Source: Streptococcus sanguinis SK49
GTDB lineage: Bacteria; Bacillota; Bacilli; Lactobacillales; Streptococcaceae
NCBI RefSeq assembly: GCF_000212815.1
Contig: NZ_GL890985.1
Span: 1,015,198 to 1,079,197 of the forward strand
Reading direction: 5' to 3'
Length of the DNA stretch: 64,000 nt
In this document: positions 34,907 to 43,981 of the stretch, one piece after another
Layout of the letters: each line of letters begins with the position of its first letter
How positions within the stretch are numbered: position 1 is the first letter of the stretch
The notes under the pieces: model-generated
The model's input: only the letters and a program-made list of their open reading frames with translations
Told to the model about the DNA's origin: nothing
The model's database searches: none
Program-made: the position numbers and the translations under genes

Positions 34907-35234
34907 ATGAAAAGAGATTTACGTGATATTCGGAAACAATTTCGACTAACAGATGCGAGAGAAAAAGGGGAAGTCAATTTTTCTGATTTTCTCCGAAAAA
35001 GTCTACTCTCCTCTGATTCACAAAAAACAAATGGATAGCTGGTTTGCCTTCTGGCAATCTCAAAAGATGGAACAAATCAGTCGCGATGTTCATGAGATTT
35101 TAATCTTGGCACAGATAGAACATCAAGCCACCAAAGATTATGTGTCCATTCTCTTAACTTGAGTGCAGGAATTGATTAAGGAGGTCAGGAATTCCATTCC
35201 CTTTAGTCAAGACTTCTGTGAGAAATATATTTAG
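34907..35234 (+). pseudogene. Broken relaxosome accessory gene of the second element
   Basis: Homologous along its length to the intact gene at 23430-23786. Three lesions are visible: an in-frame loss of about 10 codons after FRLTD, a one-base frameshift at the A-run near 35020-35030 (SQK to QMDSW), and TGA in place of a Cys codon after VSILLT at 35160-35162. The frame afterwards still reads VQELIKEV to the natural end at 35234. No mobC or relaxase follows, so the second element has lost its mobilization genes. Confidence 0.8.
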
Positions 35235-35369
35235 AAAATAAACCTTCATTGTTGTACTGTTTCGAGGTATAAAAGTTTTGATATTTTTTGAAAAGATATA
35301 CCTCCTATTCCCAAACTTAAACAATAGCTTGCAATCATTTTTTTAAAATAGTATACTAGGGCTAGGATA

Positions 35370-35383
35370 TGGAATCGTTTGCA
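35370..35383 (+). promoter_or_regulatory. cre-like site upstream of the glycosidase gene
   Basis: TGGAATCGTTTGCA fits the catabolite-responsive element pattern TGWAANCGNTNWCA at 12 of 14 positions. It lies about 47 bases before the start codon. Binding of CcpA, or of a related MalR-type repressor, would link the gene to sugar supply. Confidence 0.55.
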
Positions 35384-35429
35384 TAAAGTTGCGATGAGTT
35401 TAAACAGTGAAATCTAGGAGATGAAAAGT

Positions 35430-37178
35430 ATGGAATTAACAGCCATTTATCATAGACCGGAGTCGGAGTATGCCTATCTTTATAAAGAAGGTCAAGTTCA
35501 TATCAGAATAAGGACTAAGAAAGAGGATATAGAGAAAATCGTTTTGCACTATGGGGACCCCTTTATTTTTCTTGAGGATTCTTATGAAGATGTAAAAGAG
35601 ATGGTCAAAGTGACTTCTGACGCCTTATTTGATTATTGGCAAGTTGTTGTCTCTGTGCGCTTTGCTAGGCTCCAATATCTGTTTGAGCTTGAGGATAAAA
35701 AAGGTCAAAGCATCTTATATGGAGATAAAGGCTTCGCTGACAATAGTCCAGAAAATCTTGCTTTAGAGGGCAATGGTTTTAAACTCCCCTATATTCACGA
35801 AATTGATGGTTGCCAGGTTCCTGACTGGGTTTCAAAAACGATCTGGTATCAGATTTTTCCAGAACGATTTGCAAATGGAAATGCTGAACTTTCACCAGAA
35901 GGAGCTCTAGATTGGGATTCGTCTATCAGACCTAAAAGCAGTGATTTCTTTGGTGGGGATTTACAGGGGATTATTGAGCATCTGGATTATTTGCAAGACT
36001 TAGGGATTACAGGACTTTATCTTTGCCCTATCTTTGAATCTCCAAGTAATCACAAGTACAATACGACGGATTACTTTGAAGTTGATCGACACTTTGGGGA
36101 CAAGGAGACTTTCTGTCAACTGGTGGAGCAGGCTCATCTGCGTGGCATGAAGGTTATGCTGGATGCGGTTTTCAATCATATGGGCGATCAATCCGCTCAA
36201 TGGCAGGATGTTCTCAAGCATGGTGAAAATTCAGCTTACAAAGACTGGTTCCAAATTCAAGAGTTCCCAGTGACGAATGACAAACTTGTGAATCCCAAGG
36301 AACTGCCTTATCATACCTTTGCCTTTGCCAGCTATATGCCTAAGTTAAACACGGCAAATCCCGAGGTGAAAGACTATCTCTTAAGCGTTGCGACCTATTG
36401 GATTGAACATTTTGATATTGATGCTTGGCGGTTGGATGTAGCCAATGAGGTTGATCACCAATTCTGGCGAGATTTTCGTAAGGCTGTTTTGGCCAAAAAG
36501 CCTGACCTCTATATTCTTGGAGAGGTTTGGCATACCTCTCAGCCATGGCTAAACGGTGACGAGTTTCACGCCGTCATGAACTATCCTCTATCGGATAGTA
36601 TCAAGGACTACTTTTTGACTAGGAGCAAGAAGATCAGTCAATTCATAGCTGAGATTAACTGCCAGTCCATGTATTACAAGCAGCAGATTTCTGAGGTTAT
36701 GTTTAATCTCTTGGATTCGCATGATACGGAGCGAATTTTGGCGACTGCCAAAGGTGATATCCAGCTTGTTAAATCCGCACTTGCCTTTCTCTTTTTACAA
36801 AGGGGGACGCCTTGCATCTATTATGGGACCGAGCTAGAATTGGGCGGAGGTATGGACCCAGATTGTAGACGGGTCATGCCTTGGGACCGGGTTTCTAGTA
36901 GCAATGACATGCTCAATTTTATGAAGAACTTGATTCAGCTTCGTAAGGATATTGCGGATATTATTCAGTATGGGAAATTTACTCTAGAAGAAATCGATCC
37001 TGATGTACTGGCTTTAGAATGGGAACATGATCATCAAGCAATCCGAGCCGTTTTTAATCAGTCGAATGAGAATTATCTGTTAGACAGAGATTCAGCTGAT
37101 TTAGTGAGTCATTGCCAAACTGATGACGAGAAACTTGTCATCTTACCAAAGGGATTTGTAGTTTACTCTAGACTCTAA
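35430..37178 (+). CDS. GH13 alpha-glycosidase (neopullulanase/cyclomaltodextrinase type)
   Basis: 582 residues; AGGAG at 35416-35420 fits ATG 35430 and not ATG 35421. An N-terminal beta domain (about 1-115) precedes the TIM barrel. Catalytic residues: Asp in WRLDVANEVD (about 334), Glu in GEVWH (about 364), Asp in LLDSHDTER (about 430). There is no signal peptide, so it acts inside the cell on imported maltodextrins or related glucans. An upstream cre-like site suggests carbon control. Confidence 0.88.
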   Translation: MELTAIYHRPESEYAYLYKEGQVHIRIRTKKEDIEKIVLHYGDPFIFLEDSYEDVKEMVKVTSDALFDYWQVVVSVRFARLQYLFELEDKKGQSILYGDKGFADNSPENLALEGNGFKLPYIHEIDGCQVPDWVSKTIWYQIFPERFANGNAELSPEGALDWDSSIRPKSSDFFGGDLQGIIEHLDYLQDLGITGLYLCPIFESPSNHKYNTTDYFEVDRHFGDKETFCQLVEQAHLRGMKVMLDAVFNHMGDQSAQWQDVLKHGENSAYKDWFQIQEFPVTNDKLVNPKELPYHTFAFASYMPKLNTANPEVKDYLLSVATYWIEHFDIDAWRLDVANEVDHQFWRDFRKAVLAKKPDLYILGEVWHTSQPWLNGDEFHAVMNYPLSDSIKDYFLTRSKKISQFIAEINCQSMYYKQQISEVMFNLLDSHDTERILATAKGDIQLVKSALAFLFLQRGTPCIYYGTELELGGGMDPDCRRVMPWDRVSSSNDMLNFMKNLIQLRKDIADIIQYGKFTLEEIDPDVLALEWEHDHQAIRAVFNQSNENYLLDRDSADLVSHCQTDDEKLVILPKGFVVYSRL

Positions 37179-37338
37179 CCGTAGCAGTAAATGTCTTTCT
37201 TTCCTTCTTTCTGATATAATATTATCAAATTTCATTTTCACAAGATGAAAATTATCCTGCTTCCGGGCATACCTTCTTGATGATTATTGTAAGGTAGTTG
37301 TTGATAAGTGGAGAAACTATGCAAAGGAGTGCAATCTT

Positions 37339-37881
37339 ATGCCTAGACCGAAAACTAAAGAAGAGTTGATGCTAGCTGCTAAGGAAAACTATGAGAAGTT
37401 ACAAACTCTCATTTCCAAATTGTCTGATCAAGAGTTAAATACGCCCTTTGATTTTTCTCGGGATGAAAAGAAGAAGGAGGCCCATTGGAGACGAGATAAA
37501 AATGTAAGAGATGTTTTGATTCACCTCTATGAATGGCATCAGCTCTTGTTGAATTGGGTGCATTCCAATCAAAAGGGTCAAGAGCAGCCCTTTCTTCCTG
37601 CGCCCTATAACTGGAAGACTTATGGAGAGTTGAATCTGGAATTTTGGAAGAAACATCAGAATACTTCTCTTGAAGAGGCAACTGAGATCTTTCATCAGTC
37701 CCATCAAGATGTTTTGGACTTGGCAGACACATTTACAAACGAAGAATTATTTTCAAAAGATGTATATAAATGGGTCGGAGGGACTGTACTGGGTTCCTAT
37801 TTTGTAAGTGCTTCTTCCAGCCATTATGACTGGGCCCTGAAAAAGTTGAAGGCTCATCAGAAAAATTGTAAAGCAAAATAG
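37339..37881 (+). CDS. ClbS/DfsB-like four-helix-bundle protein
   Basis: 180 residues with the DinB-type bundle layout. MPRPKTKEELMLAAKENY at the start and VRDVLIHLYEWHQLL (about 56-70) match the ClbS/DfsB family; ClbS of colibactin producers protects against the toxin, but most family members have no assigned role. CAAAGGAG precedes the ATG. It is monocistronic apart from a lipoprotein gene 33 bases downstream. Confidence 0.8.
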   Translation: MPRPKTKEELMLAAKENYEKLQTLISKLSDQELNTPFDFSRDEKKKEAHWRRDKNVRDVLIHLYEWHQLLLNWVHSNQKGQEQPFLPAPYNWKTYGELNLEFWKKHQNTSLEEATEIFHQSHQDVLDLADTFTNEELFSKDVYKWVGGTVLGSYFVSASSSHYDWALKKLKAHQKNCKAK

Positions 37882-37914
37882 TCTGCGGAAGACAAGAATT
37901 AGAGAGAAATAAGA

Positions 37915-38760
37915 ATGAAAAAATACAGCAAAATAATCATGTCCTGCGCCTGCCTGGCTTTGGCTTTTGGGCTGGCATCATGCGCTAGTTCGCAGAAAAA
38001 TAATCAAACAAGTCAAACTACATCGACTTATTCAAATCTAAACAGTAAAAAGAGTGTCGAAGAAGTTAAGAGTTTGTTGGCTGCCAACTTGGATAAAGAC
38101 AGTGTCGATAACTTTCTCAATCTAGTCAATGACTACAATGGTCTTGTTGGCTCTACTGGATTAAGGGGCGATTTCACTAAATTTACTAAAACCGAATATG
38201 ATGTAGAAAAAATCAATCCTCTATGGCAGGCAAAAAAGGGCGATTTTATCGGAACAAATTGTCGGATTAATACTTACACTTTGCTGAAAAATAGCATCGA
38301 CATCCCTCAAATAGAAAAAGATGACGAACTCTTGTTCATAGATAATGATTCGATTGACAAGGGCAAGCTCTTTGATGCCAAGGATAAGGAAGATTTTAAT
38401 ATTCTGTTTTCAAGAGTCAAGACTGAAGCGACTCAAGATGTAAAAGTCCACGCTAAGAAGATGGAGGTATACTTCAAACAGTTCAAGTTTAATGAAAAGG
38501 CTCGAATGCTCTCTGTCATTGTTCATGACAATCTTGACGGCGATTCTCTCTTTGTCGGTCATGTCGGCGTCTTGGTTCCAGATAAAGATGGCTACTTATT
38601 TATCGAAAAGCTGACCTTTGAAGAGCCTTACCAGGCTATCAAGTTTGCGACCAAGGAAGATGTCTACAAATACTTGCAGACCAAATATAAAGACTACACA
38701 GGAGAAGGACTGGCCAAACCTTTTATCATGGACAACGATAAGTGGGTAGAGGGTAAGTAG
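37915..38760 (+). CDS. DUF4300-family lipoprotein
   Basis: 281 residues. Lipoprotein signal MKKYSKIIMSCACLALAFG with lipobox LASC (Cys about 23), so it is lipid-anchored on the outer face of the membrane. A Ser/Thr/Gln-rich linker is followed by one globular domain of the DUF4300 type (GTNCRINTYTLL, LFVGHVGVLVPD). The biochemical role is unknown. GAGAGAAATAAG before the ATG gives a weak ribosome binding site. Confidence 0.8.
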   Translation: MKKYSKIIMSCACLALAFGLASCASSQKNNQTSQTTSTYSNLNSKKSVEEVKSLLAANLDKDSVDNFLNLVNDYNGLVGSTGLRGDFTKFTKTEYDVEKINPLWQAKKGDFIGTNCRINTYTLLKNSIDIPQIEKDDELLFIDNDSIDKGKLFDAKDKEDFNILFSRVKTEATQDVKVHAKKMEVYFKQFKFNEKARMLSVIVHDNLDGDSLFVGHVGVLVPDKDGYLFIEKLTFEEPYQAIKFATKEDVYKYLQTKYKDYTGEGLAKPFIMDNDKWVEGK

Positions 38761-38806
38761 TCTGATTCAGTTAGCATTAAGAAAATAGAACTGGGAGATT
38801 TAACGT

Positions 38807-39118
38807 ATGGAATTAAAAGATTTTACAGAAAAGGAACAGGAGCAGATTAATCAAGGGCTCAGCACTGCAGAAATTTCCGATAAGGAAACTGCTAAAAAGA
38901 TTTTAGCACTTGTGCCCCAAGAGTGGATTAAGAGGATTCCTTTCTTCGTGAGAGTGCATGCGACGACCAAGACCGTTGAGAGAGTTGCTAAGCAATATCC
39001 TGAACTTTATGCTGTCGCTAAGCAGCAAGGCGAACTTCCTGACAAGGAAAGAGAAGAATTGCGCGTGATTATGACAAGCATTTTTGAAGAAAAGATGAAT
39101 AAGCATAAGATTAAGTAA
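38807..39118 (+). CDS. Small conserved hypothetical protein, target of an insertion at its 3' end
   Basis: 103 residues, charged and helical, no membrane segment, family not recognised. CTGGGAG lies about 11 bases before the ATG. Its last 22 codons (39049-39114) recur as an identical 66-bp repeat at 40430-40495, and both copies are followed by synonymous codons and a stop (AAG TAA here, AAA TGA there). The gene therefore keeps its full C-terminus beside the inserted Nudix unit. Confidence 0.72.
   Translation: MELKDFTEKEQEQINQGLSTAEISDKETAKKILALVPQEWIKRIPFFVRVHATTKTVERVAKQYPELYAVAKQQGELPDKEREELRVIMTSIFEEKMNKHKIK
39049..39114 (+). repeat. 66-bp direct repeat, left copy
   Basis: Starts AAGAGAAGAATTGCGCGTGA and ends AAGCATAAGATTAA; identical to 40430-40495. 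It lies within the 3' end of the gene at 38807-39118. Confidence 0.95.
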
Positions 39119-39258
39119 GCTTTTGTACCTATATAATTGTATATTTTTGGAAAAAGAATAATAGTGTTTTTATTATCTATATTCGATTTTAAAATACAGA
39201 TAATATAAATTTATATTTTGTTTTATACAGAAAAATAAAAAATGGAGAAGAGTTTTAT

Positions 39259-40353
39259 ATGGATTTATTTTTATCAATGATCACATTTGTACTTGGTTTC
39301 TTAGCAGAGAAACTATTGGATTATATAATGGCATTCTTGGGCAAGAAAATGAAGAAGAAAAAACTAGAAACTACTCTAGAAAATTTTTACACAAAGCCAC
39401 ATCAAGATATAGTAATTACTGCGAGTGGGTTTCCATATTTTTCATTTGATTCTATTCAAGAAAGTATCAGTAGTAACAAGAAGCTATTGCTAACAACACC
39501 TAAAGAAGTAACAATAGATGATAACTCTAACTTTTCAAATAAAGATATCCTTAGAGATGATTTCCGTAAATTTATTTCAGAAAATGAATTAGAGACTCAA
39601 TTGGAAACTATTAGAGAAGAGGTTTTTGCTTCTTTTTTAAAAAAGGAAAATGGCAATTACTTTAATGGTAAAATTTTAGGTGTAAATCGTCTTGATGGTC
39701 TATCTAGAACAAATGATATAAACGAAGCTCCAATATTATCAATAGACTTCTTTGAAACAGACTACTACACACATAAAATTGTTGAAAAATTAATTCAAAA
39801 TTTAACTTTTAAAAAAGAAAGTTTAGTGAAGGACTTAAATAGTTCTTACAGCTGGTCTAGAAGTTCTTTTGGAGTAAGCTTGATTCTAATACTTCCAAAG
39901 CAAAACGAAATCATTTTGACCAAAAGATCAAGTAGAGCCTCATATACGGGTGGTAAGGAGTGGATATATGTTTCTGTTACTGAAACACTATCTGAAACGG
40001 ATTTTGATGAGGAAACCCGAAGCCCGGATTTGTTAAAATGTGTATGGCGTGGTATTAGAGAAGAACTGGGACTTTCGGATAGGCAATTAAAAAAAGACAC
40101 GTTAAAGTTTTATGAGTCATTTTATGAAACTCATTTTAAACAAGACAATATTGTTGCATCCGTTGAAATTTCTGAAGATTTAACTTTTTCTGAGATCTAT
40201 TCTTTGCTTGCAAAAGATAAATTCTTAGAGATATCAGATATTATTACTATTCCTAATGATAAAAAAGCAATTTCTAACTTTATCGAAGATAATAGAAGTA
40301 AAATGAGAGCACAAACTATTTTTTCTTTAGAAAGCTTCAATGCTAGAAAGTGA
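39259..40353 (+). CDS. Membrane-anchored divergent Nudix-domain protein
   Basis: 364 residues. A hydrophobic N-terminus (about 3-28) is followed by a Lys-rich stretch (KKMKKKK), so the protein is tethered with the rest in the cytoplasm. The middle region (30-195) is not recognised. From about 205 a Nudix fold is visible: VSLILILPKQNEIILTKRSS, GGKEWIYVSVTE and the box WRGIREELGL (about 262-271), where the usual REXXEEXG has Gly in place of the first Glu but keeps the metal-binding Glu pair. GGAGAAG lies before the ATG. It probably hydrolyses a nucleotide or modified nucleoside diphosphate. A single-gene defence function is a speculation from context. Confidence 0.65.
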   Translation: MDLFLSMITFVLGFLAEKLLDYIMAFLGKKMKKKKLETTLENFYTKPHQDIVITASGFPYFSFDSIQESISSNKKLLLTTPKEVTIDDNSNFSNKDILRDDFRKFISENELETQLETIREEVFASFLKKENGNYFNGKILGVNRLDGLSRTNDINEAPILSIDFFETDYYTHKIVEKLIQNLTFKKESLVKDLNSSYSWSRSSFGVSLILILPKQNEIILTKRSSRASYTGGKEWIYVSVTETLSETDFDEETRSPDLLKCVWRGIREELGLSDRQLKKDTLKFYESFYETHFKQDNIVASVEISEDLTFSEIYSLLAKDKFLEISDIITIPNDKKAISNFIEDNRSKMRAQTIFSLESFNARK

Positions 40354-40429
40354 TAAGTTTTTAAGTCAAGTTGACTTTAACACTCTTTAAAAATTTCAAA
40401 ATTTAGAAAAAGTAATACCGCGAACAGAT

Positions 40430-40495
40430 AAGAGAAGAATTGCGCGTGATTATGACAAGCATTTTTGAAGAAAAGATGAATAAGCATAAGATTAA
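40430..40495 (+). repeat. 66-bp direct repeat, right copy
   Basis: Identical to 39049-39114. In frame it would encode the C-terminus REELRVIMTSIFEEKMNKHK with a stop TGA at 40497-40499, but there is no start codon. Confidence 0.95.
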
Positions 40496-40532
40496 ATGAG
40501 TTCTTACTTTGAAAGAAGTGAGAGCCTTAGGA

Positions 40533-40560
40533 AGTCACTGGAAGCAGTGGCTTTTTCGTT
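40533..40560 (+). terminator. Intrinsic terminator before rexB
   Basis: AGTCACTG-GAAG-CAGTGGCT followed by TTTTTCGTTTTTT. It presumably was the terminator of the gene at 38807 before the insertion. Between here and rexB only a possible -10 (TATAAT at 40662-40667) was seen. Confidence 0.8.
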
Positions 40561-40699
40561 TTTTATGGACATGATGAGGCTAGTTATTAAAGCTCTATTT
40601 GGACGTTGAGTTCTAATTGGGCTTTGGGACTATTCTCCATGAGAATTATCGGTAAAAATGGTATAATGTTCCTATATTTTCTAGAGGAAAAGGCAGGCT

Positions 40700-43600
40700 A
40701 TGAAATTACTTTATACAGATATTCGCCATTCTTTGACCAAGGTGTTGGTGGCGGAGGCTGAGAGCTTGGTGGCGGACGGTAAGCGAGTCTTTTATATTGC
40801 GCCAAATTCGCTTTCTTTTGAGAAAGAGCGGGCGGTTTTGGAGTGCCTGAAAACCCAGGCTTCCTTTGCCATTACGGTGACGCGCTTTGCCCAGATGGCT
40901 CGGTATTTTGTCCTCAATGATGTTCGGCAAGGGCATAGTTTGGACGATATTGGTCTGGGAATGCTGATTTATCGGACCTTGACAGAGTTAGATGATGGAG
41001 AGCTTAAGGTCTATGGCAGGATTAAGAAGGATGCCCAGTTTATCCAGCAATTGATGGATCTTTACCATGAACTGCAGACAGCCCAGATGTCCTTTGCGGA
41101 TTTGGAATTTCTTGAGGAGCCTGAGAAGCGGGAGGATCTGGTCAAGATTTTTACAGCGGTGACTGCTGCTCTGAATAAGGGCGATTTTGATTCGTCTTCT
41201 CAGATTGCTGCTTTTGCCCAGCATATTCTGGCTGGTGATACGGATGAGGAGTTGGAGAATTTGGCCCTGGTCATTGATGGCTTTACTCGTTTTTCTGCCG
41301 AAGAGGAATACTTAGTCGGTCTTCTGCATCGGAAAGGTGTGGAGATTGTCATTGGGACCTATGCCAGCCAAAAAGCCTATCGAGCAGCCTTTCGTGAGGG
41401 GAATCTTTATCAAGCCAGCGTGGATTTTTTGAGAAAGCTGGCCGAGGACTATCAGGTCAAGCCTGACTATATTTCTCATGCAGAAGCAGAAGATGCCTTT
41501 GGACGGATTTCTAAGGTCTTGGAAAGTCGTTATGACTTTTCAGAGCCAGCTGTTGAAGTTAGTGAGACAGACCGCTCACAGCTTCAAATTTGGGCTACTA
41601 TGAACCAGAAAGAAGAGTTGGAGTATGTGGCTAAGTCCATCCGGCAGCGGGTTCATGATGGTGTGCGCTATAAGGATATTCGTCTGCTTTTGGGAGATGT
41701 GGAAGCCTACCAGCTTCAGCTCAAGACCATTTTTGACCAGTATCAGATTCCCTACTATCTAGGGCGGAGCGAGTCGATGGCACAGCATCCGCTGGTCCAG
41801 TTTGTCGAGTCCTTGGAGCGGCTCAAGCGCTATAACTTCCAACTGGAAGACCTGCTCAATCTCTTAAAGACGGGGCTCTACGGCGATTTGACTCAGGAGG
41901 AGCTGGATCATTTTGAGCAATATCTGCGTTTTGCGGACATTAAGGGAGCCGGCAAGCTAGCTAAAGATTTCACGGCCAATAGTCAAGGGAAATTTGACCT
42001 AGACCGTCTCAATCATATTCGCCGCCGGGTTATGACTCCGCTACAAGGCTTTTTCAAATCCCGCAGCCAGACGGCGTCGGGGCTCTTAGCTAAATTTACG
42101 GAGTTCGTCCAAGCAGCCCGTTTGTCTGACAATTTGACGACTCTGCTGCAGGGAGAAAGTCAGCAGGAGCAGGAGCGTCATGAGGAAGTCTGGAAGGCTT
42201 TCAGCCATGTCTTAGAGCAGTTTGCTCAAGTCTTTGCAGACAGTAAGGTCAAACTGGATGATTTTCTAGCCTTGATTCTGTCGGGTATGCTTTTGTCTAA
42301 CTATCGGACGGTACCGGCGACAGTAGATGTGGTTAAGGTCCAGTCTTATGACCTGATAGAGCCTTTAGCAGCTCCTTACGTCTATGCGATTGGACTGACC
42401 CAGGAGCGTTTTCCTAAAATCGCGCAAAACAAGAGTTTGCTCAGTGATGAAGATCGGGCTCGACTAAATGAAGCGACGGATTCTCAGGCGGAACTCCAGA
42501 TTGCCAGCTCAGAAAATCTCAAGAAGAATCGCCATACAGCTCTGTCGCTGATGAATTCTGCTACCAAAGAGCTGGTCTTGTCTGCGCCAGCCTTGGTCAA
42601 TGAGGTAGAGGATAGTGTGTCGACCTATCTGCTGGAATTGACTGCTGCTCCCCTTTCCTTGCCCATCATTGTCAAAAAGCCTCAGGCTTCCAGTGACGAT
42701 ATTGGCAGCTACCGAGCTCTCTTGTCTCAAATCATTGAGCTCCACCAAGAGGAGATTGACCGAGAGTGGACAGCAGAGGAGCAGACTTTTTGGGCGGTGG
42801 CTGTACGGGTTCTCCGCAAGAAATTGTCTGCAGAAGGCATCAGCATTCCGCACATCAGCCAGGAACTGAAAACAGAGTCTCTGAAGCCGGAAACTTTGAA
42901 AGCCCTCTACCCTCAGGACCAGCCTCTCCGACTTTCAGCGTCTGCTCTAAACGAATATTTCCGGCATCAGTATGCTTATTTTCTCAAGTATGTTCTGCGC
43001 CTGCAAGAAGAGTGGACCATTCATCCTGATGCTCGCAGTCATGGGATTTTCCTCCATCGGATCTTTGAAAAGGTCCTGCAAGATGGTTCGTCAGCTGATT
43101 TTGACCGGCGTTTAGCACAAGCTATGGAAGAGACCAGCCGAGAGGCCGAGTTTGAGAGCATCTACAGTGAGTCAGGTCAGACCCGTTTTGCCCGCCAGCT
43201 CCTGCTAGATACGGCGCGAGCGACCGGCCGTGTGCTGGCTCATCCAACTGGGATTGAGACCATTGGTGAGGAGACTGGCTTTGGCTCAGCTTCTAAGCCT
43301 TTCCTGATCTTGGAAAATGGCAGAGCAGTGACCGTGAGCGGTAAGGTGGACCGGATTGACCGTCTGACTAAGACAGAGAGTCTGGGAGTGGTGGACTATA
43401 AGTCTGGCGATATTAAGTTTAGCTTTGAAAAGTTCTTTAATGGACTGAATTCTCAGCTGCCGACTTATCTGGCAGCGATTGAGGAGTTAGCAGACTATCA
43501 AGAGGATAAGGGTACTTTTGGTGCCATGTATTTGCAGATGACCGATCCGATTGTGGCGCTTAAAGATACCAAGACCTTGGCGGATGCAGTCAATCAGTCT

Positions 43601-43981
43601 GTGAAACCACTCCAGTACAAGGGACTTTTTGTGGCGGATGCTGTCAAGGAGCTTGGCCCGCTCTATGAAAAAAATAAGACCAACTTGCTGAGTCAGGAAG
43701 ATTTGGACTTGCTGCTGGCCTACAATGCTTATCTCTACAAAAAAGCTGCAGAAGGCATTCTATCAGGCCACTTTGCAGTCAATCCTTATACAGAGAATGG
43801 GCGCAGCATTGCTCCTTATGTAGAGCAGTTTAAGGCTATTACTGGCTTTGAAGCTAATCTCCACCTAGGACAGGCACGCCAGTTAGAAAAGCTGGATGCA
43901 AGTAAGTTTGATAGGCGGCCGACTGGTGAGAAGTTACGCCAGGCCTGGTTAGAAAAGATGAGGGAGGAGATGGAAAAATGA
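40700..43981 (+). CDS. rexB: ATP-dependent exonuclease subunit RexB (AddB family)
   Basis: 1093 residues, the usual length. With RexA it forms the AddAB-type helicase-nuclease that resects double-strand ends to a Chi site and loads RecA; it also degrades linear phage DNA. The C-terminal nuclease domain shows GVVDYKSGD (about 895-903). The cysteines that hold an iron-sulfur cluster in Bacillus AddB are absent: [11 protein letters not shown] stands where a Cys-Pro is expected, and the protein has a single Cys near its N-terminus. It overlaps rexA by four bases. Confidence 0.93.
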   Translation: MKLLYTDIRHSLTKVLVAEAESLVADGKRVFYIAPNSLSFEKERAVLECLKTQASFAITVTRFAQMARYFVLNDVRQGHSLDDIGLGMLIYRTLTELDDGELKVYGRIKKDAQFIQQLMDLYHELQTAQMSFADLEFLEEPEKREDLVKIFTAVTAALNKGDFDSSSQIAAFAQHILAGDTDEELENLALVIDGFTRFSAEEEYLVGLLHRKGVEIVIGTYASQKAYRAAFREGNLYQASVDFLRKLAEDYQVKPDYISHAEAEDAFGRISKVLESRYDFSEPAVEVSETDRSQLQIWATMNQKEELEYVAKSIRQRVHDGVRYKDIRLLLGDVEAYQLQLKTIFDQYQIPYYLGRSESMAQHPLVQFVESLERLKRYNFQLEDLLNLLKTGLYGDLTQEELDHFEQYLRFADIKGAGKLAKDFTANSQGKFDLDRLNHIRRRVMTPLQGFFKSRSQTASGLLAKFTEFVQAARLSDNLTTLLQGESQQEQERHEEVWKAFSHVLEQFAQVFADSKVKLDDFLALILSGMLLSNYRTVPATVDVVKVQSYDLIEPLAAPYVYAIGLTQERFPKIAQNKSLLSDEDRARLNEATDSQAELQIASSENLKKNRHTALSLMNSATKELVLSAPALVNEVEDSVSTYLLELTAAPLSLPIIVKKPQASSDDIGSYRALLSQIIELHQEEIDREWTAEEQTFWAVAVRVLRKKLSAEGISIPHISQELKTESLKPETLKALYPQDQPLRLSASALNEYFRHQYAYFLKYVLRLQEEWTIHPDARSHGIFLHRIFEKVLQDGSSADFDRRLAQAMEETSREAEFESIYSESGQTRFARQLLLDTARATGRVLAHPTGIETIGEETGFGSASKPFLILENGRAVTVSGKVDRIDRLTKTESLGVVDYKSGDIKFSFEKFFNGLNSQLPTYLAAIEELADYQEDKGTFGAMYLQMTDPIVALKDTKTLADAVNQSVKPLQYKGLFVADAVKELGPLYEKNKTNLLSQEDLDLLLAYNAYLYKKAAEGILSGHFAVNPYTENGRSIAPYVEQFKAITGFEANLHLGQARQLEKLDASKFDRRPTGEKLRQAWLEKMREEMEK

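Larger units (their letters stand above)
39115..40495 (+). mobile_element. 1381-bp repeat-flanked unit carrying a Nudix-like gene
   Basis: The segment between the two identical 66-bp repeats (plus one repeat) contains one AT-rich gene and no recombinase. The layout, a duplicate of a target gene's 3' end flanking cargo with the C-terminus preserved, is that of a site-specific insertion, perhaps by homologous recombination or by a recombinase supplied in trans. The remainder (40354-40429) is AT-rich with a short palindrome AAGTCAA-G-TTGACTT and no gene. Confidence 0.6.

Noticed and set aside
37409-37732. Minus-strand ORFs of 107 and 90 codons
   Set aside because: Antisense shadows of the ClbS/DfsB-like gene.
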